From Cadophora sp. MPI-SDFR-AT-0126 (lineage: Eukaryota > Ascomycota > Leotiomycetes > Helotiales > Ploettnerulaceae): a stretch of DNA of 64,000 nucleotides. The notes beneath the pieces are model-generated. The model was not told the DNA's origin. It did not search any database and saw nothing but the letters and a program-made list of their open reading frames with translations. How positions within the stretch are numbered: the stretch's first letter is position 1; every line of letters starts with the position of its first letter. This document shows positions 1 through 12,213 of the stretch, one piece after another. The stretch spans positions 1,116,001 to 1,180,000 of the forward strand of contig JAGMVK010000014.1 of the NCBI GenBank assembly GCA_020747065.1. Direction: 5' to 3'. The translations under genes were made by a program, and so were the position numbers.

Positions 1-1296
1 AGATCCAGGAATAAACTGAGCACTCATGTACCCCCTTTCAGCTGAAACGTGGGCAGCGACTTTCAGCTGCGCACAAATGCACTAGTTGTGCGATTTTTCT
101 CGTGTATTTTGTACATGCTGCTGCATCTTGGGGAAACCTCCCTTTATTACCATATTGTAGTCATCGTCAACAGGTGCAGGATGAGTATCGAAATCCATAT
201 CCTCGCCTGTTATTCAGGGATGTCGATTCAATCATGTACGGCGGAGTCTCGGGACGATCAGTGCAGATCTCCTACTATGGCTTGAGGCGGGGGGTCTGTG
301 GGTGCATCCATATTAAGATGCAACGTCCATGCGCACGGCTGTCGAAACTTCTTATTTCGACATCGAGCATCATCTTGAGTTTAGGTTTGGCAATTATGGA
401 GGTTCCCGGACAGGCCTTGTGTAAGAAACCTGAAAACCGTCCGAGGTTCGATCCGCCCTAGACGGCAGCTATTCGAGTGAGCGGGGTTGGTTCGCAGCGA
501 CAGGCATCCATTCACACCGGACCAGTCGGCACCTAATGTTGACAGCTAACAATCGATAGTCAGGCTTTCAGATGAAGGCGAAAGGATCACGCCGCGCGCC
601 GCCTGAACTCGGCATTCTCTCAAGGAAGAAACTCCCCTGGAAGATCATTTCAATCCTCGGCGTGGAGGCGATCAAGTCAGATGCAAGCAGCATCATGCCG
701 AGGCCATTCTTGGACTGCGACTGGATCGTCACGATATTTCGTTTTTGCCGCCGAGGCGTCGCATGTCACCAGAAGCTCGTGGCATCCCGCTCTCACTGGA
801 ACGCTTTGATTGCGGGCTGGCTGCCATAGGATGAGCCTCTACCAGTTGGGTGTCATGACTCGGTTCTGCCTGTGCGCAGTGCTGGCATTGGATGCAGGGC
901 ACATGTTTTCCGTCCAACCATCGCTTATCAGCTGCGATGGACGTGCATTTTCGGACGAAAACAATAATTCTCTAGGAAGCCACCCGTATGATTGGTGCCA
1001 TGCTACGGTCAACCTAGTCCATGAACTATCTGCTGCACAGACATTCGAGCTTCACGCTACCATTTGACATCTATGTGGCTCACAGCACTAGCCCGGTTTC
1101 TGGCCAGCCCGCCCCTTTTAGGAAGATCTACGGTGATATTTTGGATCATTCCCCAGTTCTGTAGTCGCGGGGAAAACTCTCGTCTTGTGCCACCAGGAAA
1201 GCTTTCTCGACTTTGATATTCTCAATCCAGGAAAAGAACAATTCTTTGGAGAGGATATGAGGCTTTCTGCAATTGACCTTTGACACCCGTCCCGCC
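1..1296. other. No supported gene
   Basis: Only short overlapping reading frames without recognisable domains, codon bias or splice structure are seen. The last few hundred bases are presumably the promoter of the receptor gene that starts at 1297. Confidence 0.5.
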
Positions 1297-3028
1297 ATGC
1301 GTGTCGCTCTTTTCCTCCCGGCCGCAGCCTTGTTTGGTGCCGCCTTAGCCCAGCTCGACTACGCGTTATTGACTAAGTTCCCAAGTTGCGCTGTAAGTCC
1401 TATCCCACTGTCCAGGAGATATCATGTTAATAAACTCGCCAGATAAAATGCGCTTCAGAAGTGATATTACCGGCGTGCAATATAACAGATTTGCCGAACT
1501 GTTTGTGCAAAAGCGACGACCTCCAATATGACATCTCAGCGTGTGTAATAGGAGCATGTAATGTCACGGAGCAGTATGGTACATACACAGTCACCCATCG
1601 CAACATCCTCCAGACATTGAAGCTAATTATTCTCAGCTTCTTTGACGATTCTACAGGAAGGAATTTGCAAGGGAGTTCCCGTCCCATCTCGTCAAGCGGA
1701 AGTTCGTCGAGCAGCCATCATCCTGGCAGCTTTCACATATCCGATCATAATACTACGTTTTATTTCAAGAGTCATAATAGCTCGCAAGGTGTGGTGGGAT
1801 GACTGGTCTATACTGGCTTGTGTCGTGGGTGATTCAAGCGCATTAGCACGGACGACATGTTGATGGCATATCTAGGTCTTTATGATACCCATGACAGTAC
1901 TTCCAATCTATCGTAAGTCTTCGCCGGAAAACGCTTTTGGATGATGCTGACGACCATGAAGCTGCGTCTGGTCTTGGACTAGGAAAGCATTTCTATAACG
2001 TACCGCCAGCGAACATCATTGTTCTGCTGAAGGTGAGAAGACCCCCGACATTCTTGAGGACAGATTTTGACAAGACACCAGCTTTTCTATGCCGTGCAAC
2101 TCTTTTACGTTGTGATTCAGACTCTGGCCAAAATGTCCATCCTTCTTCTCTATCTCCGCATATTTCCCAGCCAGCGCTTTCGTCTCATTCTGAAGATATC
2201 CATGGTTTTCATGGTTTGCCACGGTACCGCCTTCTTCTTCGTTGTTGCCTTCCAATGTGTTCCCGTCCGCTCCATCTGGGATCGCGAAATCGCAGGACAA
2301 TGCGTCAACTCCCAGGCTCTGATCTACACTGGCTCAGGATTCAGCATATTCGAAGACTTCGCGATCATGCTTCTTCCGATTTTCGAGTTGAAGGGGTTGA
2401 ATCTGAGCCGCAGAAAGAGAGTCGCGCTAGGTTTCATGTTTGCTTTGGGATCTTTGTAAGGTTTCCAATGCCTGGAATTCCGCTATAATCCTAATCGGTC
2501 GCAGTGCATGCATCACGAGTATCATCAGAATCAAATTCGTCACCTCTTACGGCAATACAATCGATGAGACTTGTAAGTTCTCCACATCCCATCGACCCTC
2601 TGTCGCAACTAACGTTCAAAACAGGGAATTATGTCGATGTGGTCATCTGGTCATCGATTGAGACTTACACAGCTGTCATCTGCGCATGCTTAATGTGCAT
2701 CCGTCCACTAATCATGAAATGGATTCCCGGCGTGTTTCCCGCAACGATCAATTCGCGAACTAACACTAATAAAAGCTGGGGTCAAAAAATTGGATCGCGA
2801 GGCCAAAGTTCCCGAAATTTCGGGGGTGGCATCGAACTGTCAGGCGAAGACAGATTAAAGCAATCAAATCCATCCTCACAGACAGCAAGGAGTCAAATCA
2901 CCGTCACTACGGAGAGTCGTGTGTCCTTTGAGGCGAAGAGAGCTTCCGAGTATGTGGCTTTCAATCGTGAAATGGACGATAACGAGACGATATCTAGCGA
3001 GGCACAACTCACGCATGCTAAGAGATAG
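1297..3028 (+). CDS. CFEM-domain PTH11-like seven-TM receptor
   Basis: Plasma-membrane receptor-like protein, 457 aa from eight exons: 1297-1392, 1443-1578, 1637-1824, 1876-1912, 1962-2032, 2082-2455, 2505-2572, 2625-3028. All junctions are GT-AG and the frame closes exactly. The N-terminus is a signal peptide (MRVALFLPAAALFGAALAQ) followed by an extracellular CFEM module with its eight cysteines, the last in GICKGVP. Next comes the fungal rhodopsin-like seven-helix domain with the WWDDW signature in the first loop, then a hydrophilic cytosolic tail of about 120 aa rich in Ser, Thr and charged residues. This CFEM-plus-7TM order is the one known from the PTH11 class, which senses surface or host cues in plant-associated fungi; the ligand here is unknown. 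The regulator gene downstream converges on it, with stops about 80 bp apart. Confidence 0.9.
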
Positions 3029-3110
3029 ATGGTACAGCGTTTGAAAGCGTTATTTTATATTCGATCTTTCTCGCGTCAGTGCTTCGCCTCGGCGTGAGCT
3101 GCAAGCCTAT

Positions 3111-4792
3111 TTACTTCAATTCAGGATCCAGGTCGACTTTAAAAACTGATTCCTTCTCTCTTCTCGCCGGCGCTCGAAATTGGACATCAGCTGGTGGTGG
3201 CGCATCAATAACTCCATTGGGAGCTGATTTCGTCCAAAGGACGATTGCCCTTGCTCTCAACATATCATCGGACGAACAAGTACCAACATAAATTATTGTC
3301 GGCAAGAGTCCTTTGTCGAAGAGAAAAGTTCGACCATATGGCTCAAGACCTTTTGCCTGCCAGTTGTCATACTGCTCGTCCACTAAACTGATGAACGTCT
3401 CAAAGGTTCTGATTGGTTGTGGGCACTTGGCAGCGTGAAATCCAGCATATAGCCAGATACGAGCTGAGAGGTGGAGGATACGCAGTTGGTTTATACGGTC
3501 TTTGTCCTCGCTGGTTGGCATAAAATGGGGATCTGCGATCAGAGCCACGAAACTCGCCTGCCAGTGTGCAAGGTTCGAAATATGGGAAGCGACTTGGTTG
3601 TCGAGATACTGCCGGCCGACGACATCACATACCCCTTTTGGCAGCACAACATACATACGAATCAAACGGAGACCTTCCGTCGCGAGAGCTTCTACAGCCG
3701 TCCCTGCCGCTTCTATATCCTCAAAATTATTTAGATCAATGTCACCCCGCTCCTCGATGGGAACAGTCCTTTCCATGGCTTGGCCATCGAGACTAATTCT
3801 CTTCATCAACTCCACCAAATTTGCCTCCAACGAATCTTCCGTCTCGACTTCCACGGCCCGTTTCTTCCACTGACTGAAGATCTCAAGCCCATGCTGCAGA
3901 TGCCAGATCGCTCTCGCGAAATTACCTCCTGACATAAAGTTAAATACGACGAACATCGCACAACTCGCCAACGCGACTTCTTCGCTCGCTGTCCCAGCTG
4001 CTAAACTGTTCGCCAGAGCTGACACGGCAGACTGGTAATGTTTCTCCGCGAATTGCTTGCGGGAGATGGAGGCGCTTCGCTCTAGTCGAGGATCGTTTGG
4101 GAGTGCTTCACGAAAGAGCTCGATATTCTCGTGGATGGTGGAGATGGCGATGATTGCATGTTGGGTTGAGGCTTGTGAATGCGCTAGCTGTGGGAGATGG
4201 TATGCCCAGAAAGAAGCCAGAAGCCAGCCGCCCAGGGCTGTGGAGGTCCGGTAGTGGAAATGTTCAAGGGCGCGGAGGTCACTGCGTGGTAAATCATGGG
4301 CTTTGGAAGGATTCAGAGGGATCCATGTATACTGTCTCGCGAATCTGATGTGGAGATTGGATTTTGTCGAAGTGACAGGTGCAGGTGCCAACGGGACGGG
4401 TTTCGACCGTGGAGGCACCTTTTTGAGTCGTGGGGAGAACGAGATGTAGCCGTCGCAGGTGCGGCCTGTGGATATACATCGTTTGCACTGGGGTTTCGCT
4501 TCTGTTTTGACGGAGTCAGTGGATATAGACATCCTTTAGTACGATACCCAGCTTGTATATAGCTCCTGGATTTGGAGCAACATTTCCATTCCATATGTTC
4601 AGAATATAGAAATACTTAATTACCATCACATTTTACGCGGCGCATTCTTTGACGATTAGTTATGTTCATGCTTGACTCGTGCTTGGAGGTGTCATCGAAA
4701 GAGGGGACTCACTTGCAAGTTACGCAACCCGTTCTGGTCTTGGGATTGCCTCTCCTTCCTTTCTTCGGCTGTGGTGGAGTCGCGGTTTCCAT
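3111..4792 (-). CDS. Zn(2)Cys(6) fungal transcription factor
   Basis: Nuclear DNA-binding regulator, 497 aa, three exons: 4713-4792, 4624-4646, 3111-4501. The zinc binuclear cluster is split over all three: exon 1 ends in GCVTCK, the 23-nt microexon encodes MRRVKCD, and exon 3 opens with EAKPQCKRC and continues to RTCDGY. Together they give the complete six-cysteine pattern C-x2-C-x6-C with the second triplet. Taking the long last exon alone would start at an internal Met and lose half the cluster. The rest is the helical middle-homology-type region common in this family, without further motifs. Target genes cannot be inferred. The nearest gene is the convergent CFEM receptor. Confidence 0.87.
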
Positions 4793-5913
4793 GTTGTCCT
4801 CCTGTGCTATCTCCGACCCCCTTCACCATCACCTTCTTCATCAGACCGTTCCGAATTTAAGGTTTTCGATTTGATCTCTATGAATGCTCACCTGCTTCGT
4901 GTAATTCCAAGCACAATAGCCTGACCATCCAACGAAACAAATGGAGCTGTGCTTCATGAACCCCACCCAATTTCAACGCCTAGCCCAACCTTAAGCTCGA
5001 GCTTAATCTAAATCCCAAGCACAAGCACAGGCTTAGAGAATTTTGTTTTTTTTCCTCATTTAGCACCAACGAAAATAATCAATAATCCACGGCCCCTCAT
5101 CTTTTTGTACGTAGACGCGCACGAAAACCTGAGATGTGGCGTATGCGGTCAGCTTTTAGCTCGTGTAGGGCTCGCTCCAGCCTAGCCTTGAAGATTGTGG
5201 TTCCTTGGCGTGTCAGCAAGTGCCAGCTTCGGCCCTTTGAGGCGCGGACTATTGAAGTTAGAGATTTGATTACGGGGATATGAGTTTAAAAGGGGATACA
5301 GGTCTGGGAATGCTGGGGCTGGGCAGGTGCCGTGATGTTGTGTCACAGGAAAGGCCTGGTGATGATTGTGGTTCAGATTGGGCGGTGGCAGCTGGTGGAT
5401 CGTGCTGGCCTTGGACTTCGCAAGGTGGAGTCGATGGATTTGTCAGGGAGAAGTGAGATTCAATTCGATTTCCAATTTCGTCCTTCTCGTCTCGACCCTG
5501 TGTTCAACCTTAGTTTTCATGTTTCTGGCGTGCAGTCAGTCGTTGGTAGGCAAGGTCGACTCTGACTGGAATCACATTTGCGCGGAATTCTACGCGGTAT
5601 GGAAGCTGCGTCAGCCACATGTTGAATGAAAACATGCTCAGTTGCTCTCAATACTTCGTACATGCCGCATGAGATGCTCGTTCTCATTCTTGTAGAATAT
5701 TTGAGTGTATGTTCGCTCCGGCAGCCAATGGAGTTTGCAAAATAGCATCTTCGTGTAACATCAGTCGGCCATAGAATATCGTGACACTAAATGAACTACA
5801 GCTCAGATTTATGGCAGAGGTCTATTACCTTATAAACCCTACAAATCAGTGGTAGAGGAGCTAAATTGTCAATCGTGGCCACTTTCTCCTGGCGTCGACT
5901 CCGAAAGAGCGAG
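4793..5913. other. Intergenic region, nothing recognised
   Basis: Holds the presumed promoter of the Zn2Cys6 gene. A pair of similar AAGCTCGAGCTT-like words lies near 4995. No coding region could be supported. Confidence 0.4.
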
Positions 5914-6592
5914 ATGATACATTTTCTGACTTCTATCGCGCTCCCCATCTTCCTCTTCGCTCGAGAAGCTAACTCGAAAAACACTACCGCTCTCATTCCA
6001 ACGCAATTCGGGTGCATTATGCTTCTCGGCTTCCAGACCCTCAATGTCTTCGGACTCCTTGACGCTCTCAATCCTTCTGAGTCTAAATACAACAACAACC
6101 GGCACTCCTCTCAACAACGCTGAGACCCGTCTCAGCCACAAGTTCGTCGAATCTGTGCTCCCAATGCACACATTCGATGACGTCCCTAAGCTAGTTGTGC
6201 TCATCGTCCCAGGCGGACTCGAAACTCGTGTACCAACAACACTGCCAGAACCTATCAAAAGCCGCTACCAAAGCCTGCAGTATCTCACCACGACCTCCAC
6301 CGGTTCATGGCCCACAGCCCGCTCTAGGTCCAGGACGGGCGAAGTGCAACTTCTAACAAAGTGGATTGGACACGCACGCCAGTGGGAGACGAAACCGAAA
6401 GTGAAGTGGGTGACGAAAACACGATGGATCGTCGATGGCAATATCTGGACATCGACAGGCGTGGCAGCTAGTATCCATGTGACAATTGTGTAGATCTAAT
6501 GTATTTTCAGAGCAAGCGGCGGTGCGGGCGGTGAATTTGGCGAAGAATATTAGGTACCCAAATTCAAATGATGATCCATTTACGAGGTCGTG
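5914..6592 (+). pseudogene. DJ-1/PfpI family pseudogene
   Basis: Remains of a fungal DJ-1/PfpI (ThiJ-like) glutamine-amidotransferase-fold protein. From 5914 one frame carries the family start, with LLGFQTLNVFGLLDALN. Near 6070 homology jumps to another frame holding THSF-like text, LIVPGG, and YQSLQYLTTTSTGS. It jumps again near 6320-6400, where DGRSATSNK lies in a third frame after an in-frame stop, and returns for VKWVTKTRWIVDGNIWTSTG. A stop at 6491 is followed by residues resembling the family C-terminus (RAVNLAKNIRYPN, DDPF). The nucleophile-elbow cysteine expected in the VCTGS position reads TSTGS here. Several independent frame breaks without plausible introns argue for a dead gene. 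Confidence 0.7.
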
Positions 6593-6868
6593 TGGATTGA
6601 CCCAAGAGCATGATTCGACGAGCCAGGATACATAGGAACGCTGAGACGCGTGGCGAATTGTGTGTGGAGAATTGGGCCACCGAGGATTCTGAGTTTGGCT
6701 GAAGCCAATAGTTTGCTTGATGCTGATTTAAGATCGGTCGGTGAGTGGCTAGTAATTTCGTTTGTAACTTAGTAGTTTCGCTGAGTGTTAGAGCCTCATG
6801 TTGACATGGTGGGGTATCGATTGTTGAAGGTGGAGTGATGCGAGAAGTGCTGCGGAAACAAAGTCTTA

Positions 6869-8072
6869 TTATCCCCACACCTGTCTGCAGCTGAGATTCA
6901 GCCGCTTTCCTCGCATGTACCCCTTCCACTTCTCAAACTCCTTGGGACCATTCTTCTCAGCTGGCCAGTCTGCAAGCCATTCCGGGTAAGTGTTGTTCAT
7001 AACCTTTGGCATCGCATGCCAGCACCACCTGGTCTCTCCGCTCATCCACACACAATCTCCACTTCTGACTCTCAGAATACACATCTCCATCTCCCGATCC
7101 TCATTGCTCTCATCTACTTCTTCTCCTTCTTTTTTGATTTCTTTAGACATGATAAAGAGGCCATCACACCCTAGACTGAATGATGCAAGGCCGCGATCAC
7201 ATTGCTCAGAGACATCTCGGTGAACAGGCATGTAGTCTTTTGGGCTGTAGAGAAGAACAACACCAGACTCGGGAGTGAATGACGAGTGGAAAAGGGTGGT
7301 GACCAATGATGCGATGTCTTGTGGAAATGGGGTCGGCGATGTTGTGGGGTAAGCACGGGTTGTCCAATTATACTGTGACCCCAAGGTGAGCCAACGAAGT
7401 TTCTTCGACAGGTATTGTGTTGTATTGAGTTGCTTCAAATTGGAGTCTGCATTGAGAGGCTTATATACTTCATATTTAGAGTGAGGTGGATAGCCGAAGA
7501 ATGATCCAGTACCTGAAGTGGATGGCGGGAAGGGAATGTCGTAATCGGGATGCAAGTTCGTCTTGTGAAGAGGGTTCGCGAGATCACGATGCATCACCGA
7601 GTTCAACATCATGACTTGACATTCTGGGGGGAGTAGCGAAGGGTACAGACGCAGACCTGGGAAGATATCAATATCATGATCTCGCACTGAGCGTCATTCC
7701 ACTAACCTGGGAAATCCTTGTGCTCGTAGATTGTGCATGGCGTAGGAAGCGGATCAGGTCCCGAGGGATCCTCCGTGTTGTCCTTTCCGTAAAATTTGAA
7801 TACTTTTTGAGCTTTCGCAATCAGCTTGCTCTCCACAGTCCCTACTGCAACCAGCTTTTCCTTTTGCACATCTGTCAAGCCTCGATTGAAATCGACAATG
7901 TCGAGGTCTGCATCTACCGCTTCATCATCCATGCGCTGGTACTTTTTGTATACATTGCAGATAGCCTGCGGAGGTATAGCATGAGTGTCATGATCGTGAT
8001 CTTTCTGGGGACATGTCAGAGCTGTACCACCAGCACAACAGTAGAGCCACTCACAACTGTTGAGTCGTCCAT
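6869..8072 (-). CDS. AlkB-like Fe(II)/2-oxoglutarate dioxygenase
   Basis: Predicted oxidative dealkylation enzyme (ALKBH1/abh1-like) acting on DNA or RNA, 367 aa from exons 8055-8072, 7707-8004 and 6869-7656; frames join exactly. The first exon encodes only MDDSTV. The catalytic double-stranded beta-helix shows the iron ligands H-x-D in PVHRDVSE and the distal His in RWCWHAMPKV. The C-terminal RLNLSCRQVW fits the RxNxTxR 2-oxoglutarate-binding motif with Ser for Thr. All residues needed for activity appear present and the length fits fungal homologues. A 2OG oxygenase of the AlkB superfamily is certain from motifs; the substrate is not. Confidence 0.9.
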
Positions 8073-8598
8073 GATCAGGTGACGTCGATTCCGATTACGG
8101 GCCCGATAGAGCAGCTTGTGAGAGCTCTTGCTGGAAATCAAAGTGGCTCGTAGAAGCCTCGCTTTCAGAGACGAGGTAGGCCTTTGGGTGCTCAGCATCG
8201 AGCACTCTGTCTCTCTGGTTGTATATGTCGTCGTGTTTGTCCGATCAAAATTCTTCGCGGAACACCCAGCTTTGTTTAACCGAAGCGCTAATTTAGTGGA
8301 CCTTTTAGCGAGTAAACCGCTTGTTTTCCATTCTTAGGGTTCAACATCAGCATTACTTCGGGAAAGTCACCGGTAGGACTGGAAAGCTATCTGCGGCCGA
8401 ATTTTCTGATTTTCTGGAGATGGGGTCTAATTTGGAGCAGAAACAAACTTCGTAAATCGATGTCCTCGATTGTTGGACGCGATGGCACTGCACCCATCGC
8501 TAAGATGCGTCTGTCATAGGGAACTGCCGTGTCTCCTGATTCTGACCAGATGGGCTGCACTTCCATCGTGCGATTTATTCTTTATTCTATTCCGAGCT
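8073..8598. other. Intergenic region, presumed promoter
   Basis: Lies upstream of the AlkB-like gene and downstream of the DUF1275 gene. No gene was recognised. Confidence 0.4.
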
Positions 8599-9483
8599 CT
8601 AGACGACATCTAAGTCAAGATTCTCTTTCTCATGTTTTTCCCTGTTCAGAATGAATCCTACAGTAACAACCAATTTTCCAATAGCTGAAATTAACAACGC
8701 AAATGCCGAGCCAACCCTAGCATATGCAAATGCCCCGGCAAAGCTCCCAGCAAATAGACTCAACAAGAACAGGATCCTCCTATCTCTCGATCGGTTTCTT
8801 TTCCTAAACAGATTCACATCAAGAAATAAATCCACGTATGCTGCTGTAGCCATAGCTGTCGTGATCTCAGTCATTTGTAAAGCCCGCGCCATGGCGACCT
8901 GGCCACCAGACGAAAATGCAAGTAGGGCGATGACTCCCATGGCGACGCTATGCTCATTCTCCTTAACGCCATAACGGTACTGTAGGCCGGACGCTGCGAA
9001 TATCATCACTGTCTGAATCAATGAGCTCAGTATCAGCCACCATCTCTTCCGACAGCCTGCGAGATGACCGATTTGACCCATGATCAAGCTCCCTGCTATG
9101 AATAGGGCTAGGGAGACACCAATGTTGCGCATGGAGAAGATATCGCCAGAAATATCGGCTGCACCAACGGCAAGTAAGACGGTGTTGCCAGTTTGGTTGG
9201 AAGCAAAGCAATGGTAGTCTGGAAAAGTGGTTGCGTCTTGAATGCCAGTGGCAAAGGCAAGCAGTAGAAGCTCTGTTTCGAGGAGGGCATCCTCACGGAC
9301 GTTTTCCAGAAGAAATTCCCGGGCTCGATGGTTGACAAGATGCTCCTTCGCCTTCAGACCTTCGCTTGGAAGTTGTTGGCTCTCAGGTTCTCTGGTGTGG
9401 TTCAGCGTCGAAGCTCTCGTCTCGCACGGGAACTCGAATGGATGATTCGACATTTGTTTTTTTGAGAATCCAAAATGAAACAT
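8599..9483 (-). CDS. DUF1275 (YoaK-like) integral membrane protein
   Basis: Single-exon 294-aa membrane protein of the DUF1275 family. After a hydrophilic N-terminal region of about 70 aa comes the family signature: FATGIQDATTFPDYHCFASN, then QTGNTVLLAVG. About six to seven hydrophobic segments follow, separated by short Arg/Lys-rich loops (RKRNRSRDRR near residue 230). Bacterial and fungal members are common, but their transport substrate is not established. Translation may begin at the second Met, residue 11 (9453), which gives a start typical of fungal members. No signal peptide is seen before the first helix. Confidence 0.85.
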   Translation of the reverse strand: MFHFGFSKKQMSNHPFEFPCETRASTLNHTREPESQQLPSEGLKAKEHLVNHRAREFLLENVREDALLETELLLLAFATGIQDATTFPDYHCFASNQTGNTVLLAVGAADISGDIFSMRNIGVSLALFIAGSLIMGQIGHLAGCRKRWWLILSSLIQTVMIFAASGLQYRYGVKENEHSVAMGVIALLAFSSGGQVAMARALQMTEITTAMATAAYVDLFLDVNLFRKRNRSRDRRILFLLSLFAGSFAGAFAYARVGSAFALLISAIGKLVVTVGFILNREKHEKENLDLDVV

Positions 9484-10334
9484 TTTGAAGAAAAGATGAT
9501 GATCTAGTTTAGATGGTATCTGAAATCAGATTTGGAATATTTGAAATGCTTACAATGAAACATGGAGCCGCAAATTTGTTAGATAACTGCTTAGAGACCC
9601 CACCACACGCGCTTCACTAGCTCCCGGTGACCACATTCTAATAAGCAATCACCCGTCAGATCCAAAGTCGCCGAAATGCTCATTATTTGCATGAATGCCT
9701 GAAGATATCCCCATCCGGGTTCTATGGTTAAGAATCGTCGCCGGTGCCATGGCCTGCCAGGAAACGGCAAACTCTGTTTTGTTCTGCCAGCAGACTCGGC
9801 TCGGGGACCTCGCGTAAATCCAGGACGGGGACTCTGTAGCCCACCCCGTGCCGCTCTACCTCCTTTCAGCGATGGTGTTTGCTGTCAGCCACGCCAATGC
9901 TCGTTCTACCAGAGAAAGATCTTTACAGTATCGTTTAGCACGTCATCGGTAGACATTGACAGAAAGTTGGTCGTTGGGGGAATCTCTATAGTATGACTTG
10001 TGTCGGACTGAGCAGTTTGGGGAGTTCCCAATCGAATTCTTGAAACATCCCACGACGCAGGTTACGAGGATATATTGCTTCTGAGAAAGGTCTTGCTCGC
10101 ATCAATAATATTTTCGAGACATATGAGAGAATCACTTACAATTTTTGGGTTCGGTCTCAGGCGAGTTATGTTGTATCATTCATTGCACTTTGCTCTATAA
10201 CTGTCTGGAAATCATTCACGATACAAAAGGGGAGAATATCGAGACCCTGAAAGACCAAATTCGTTCTCTAAGGAATATGAGATAGCATATTACCAGCCTT
10301 TTGCTCTAGAAATACAGTTTCTCATTCCGAACAC
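9484..10334. other. Intergenic region, nothing recognised
   Basis: Promoter of the DUF1275 gene plus the 3' flank of the metallo-beta-lactamase-fold gene. A 90-codon open frame at 9724 (+) has no domain and is not annotated. Confidence 0.4.
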
Positions 10335-11321
10335 TTAAAGAAATGCCATTTCCATGTCCGAATCACGAAATCTCGGCCCCTCCATGATTGTGGACAATTC
10401 ATCATCGACCTTCAACGGTACATGCAATAACCTGTCTCCTTCCTTACTCTTACTGGGAAGTCTGCCACCACGAATATTGAACTGAAGGGCCTGGTGAAGC
10501 AATCTCGGCTCTCCAAGCGTACCATCTCTTTCTTTTCTCCACTTGACAAAAGTCTCCTCCTCAACGCCGCTCTTCACATGTTTATTCTCACGATTCTGTT
10601 CTCCTACGGTCGTGTAAGGAAGAAACTTCTCCCCCTTATCATTTGCCTCCCTTTCAAGAGGAGGATAGTCGTGACCGGTATACAAACGATAATGCCCAGG
10701 CAAATCGAGTAAAGTTCTCGCAGACTTGTACAAGTGAGTTGCTGAGCCGCCAGGGAAGTCCGCTCTTGCGGTCCCGACATCCGGATTGAAGATAGAGTCG
10801 CCTGTAAAGACGTTATTCTCGATGCGGTATCCGACATGATCTGGTGTATGGCCGGGGAGATGAAGAACCTCGCAGTTGAGATGTCCGATTTTGAATTTCT
10901 GATTGTCGTCCCAGAGCTGGTCAAAAACATCTGCGAGTTCGTTCTTGTTGATTCCATATTTGCTGGCGAATGTCGCTTGGACTTGTGTGATGCGCTTTCC
11001 AATGGATATCTTTGGCTTGGGTTGGCCCAGTCCAACGAGCTTTTGCTGAAGATATCGTGCGGCTGTAAGATGGTCTGCGTGTGCATGGGTCTCCATGATG
11101 AAAATTGGTTTCAGGCCATGCTGAATGACTGTTGAAAGAAGAACGTCTGCCGGTTTGGTGCTGAGACGGCTGGCTGCAGGATCGAAATCGAGTACTGAGT
11201 CGATGATTACTGCTTCACGTGTTGTCGGGTCGGCGACGATATATTGCCAAGTGGCAGTCACAGGTTCGAAGAAGGTGTAAATCTCTGGAACCAGAGGCTT
11301 TGATGATAGTACTATGGCCAT
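10335..11321 (-). CDS. Metallo-beta-lactamase-fold hydrolase, ETHE1/persulfide dioxygenase-like
   Basis: Single-exon 328-aa enzyme of the metallo-beta-lactamase fold, most like ETHE1-type persulfide dioxygenases, which oxidise glutathione persulfide in sulfide detoxification. Motifs in order: METHAHADHLTAARYL (H-x-H-x-D-H), LPGHTPDHVGY, FTGDSIF with the metal-bridging Asp, ARADFPGGSA, and YTGHDYPP. The F-x-x-x-T-x-T-W-Q-Y-I-V-A-D start (about residues 18-32) is typical of the family. No clear mitochondrial presequence is seen, so a cytosolic location is possible. Hydroxyacylglutathione hydrolase is the main alternative but fits the ARADFPGG segment less well. Confidence 0.88.
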   Translation of the reverse strand: MAIVLSSKPLVPEIYTFFEPVTATWQYIVADPTTREAVIIDSVLDFDPAASRLSTKPADVLLSTVIQHGLKPIFIMETHAHADHLTAARYLQQKLVGLGQPKPKISIGKRITQVQATFASKYGINKNELADVFDQLWDDNQKFKIGHLNCEVLHLPGHTPDHVGYRIENNVFTGDSIFNPDVGTARADFPGGSATHLYKSARTLLDLPGHYRLYTGHDYPPLEREANDKGEKFLPYTTVGEQNRENKHVKSGVEEETFVKWRKERDGTLGEPRLLHQALQFNIRGGRLPSKSKEGDRLLHVPLKVDDELSTIMEGPRFRDSDMEMAFL

Positions 11322-12213
11322 CCCTGATCGCGGTTAGTAAGTTTTCGGAGAATCTAGGCGTCAATCAGAGACTTTGTTGAGTTCCGGAAGTATTTGGTCT
11401 TCGTTGACTGTTTGTATGACTTGAGTAAAACAATGCGAAGACCCCCATAGAAGAATTCAATATAAAATATCAATTCCAACTTTTGAGTGGACACAAATCC
11501 GACGGCGTTAGCTAGCCATATGATTCCCGAACAAGTTTTGCTGCTAGCCTCATGTGTGTGTCGCGAGTCCGTGGCCGGTTCAGGTATGTCAACTGATCGG
11601 CGACCACATCGGGACCTTGTCCAGAAGCGACGAGGGCCGAACGACCATTCAGAGTGCGAGAGTCTCTCGTGTCTATTGTGTCAGATTTTCGTGACGCAAG
11701 CTTCGGGCTAGAGTCTCAGGCCCGAGACTTAGGGTTTATCAACCAGAAGCTGCTGTGGTCGCCGATTACTTGTGGACTGCCGTGGTGCCGTGGCACACCA
11801 TTTTCCACCCCCAAGCCATAACGAGATCCAGCATTTGAACTAGAATCTTCAACGGTGTCTGACAGGGACACGTTTTCTAATGATAGTAGATAAAGCTCGA
11901 ACACGTAAAGAGCCCCATGGTCACGTGATGTGGATTGATCACGGTGGACTCATCCCGACAGTCTCGAGAAACTCTTTGGATTGAGCGCTATAACAGTTAC
12001 CCCAACAATTTTTCTTAGGATTATGTATAAGAAGTGTCAGTCTTGTCACATAAAGATCTCACGAACATGTGGAAACTCTATTAAATCATGTTTCATTTCA
12101 TTCCATTCTGTCATCGTTTTGAAAATCACCAAAAACTCTTTTCCAGAGAACTCTCCATCACTGTGCCTCTCTCAATTCGACTCAAAACTCCCCAGAAGAA
12201 TGGCGAGGAAGAA
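11322..12213. other. Intergenic region
   Basis: Promoter of the metallo-beta-lactamase-fold gene and 3' flank of the Ala-rich gene. A short imperfect palindrome (GTCTCAGGCCCGAGAC) is present near 11713. No gene was supported. Confidence 0.4.

Noticed and set aside
425..470. GGTTCGATCC word suggesting a tRNA T-arm
   Set aside because: No matching anticodon arm or acceptor stem could be folded by eye around it.
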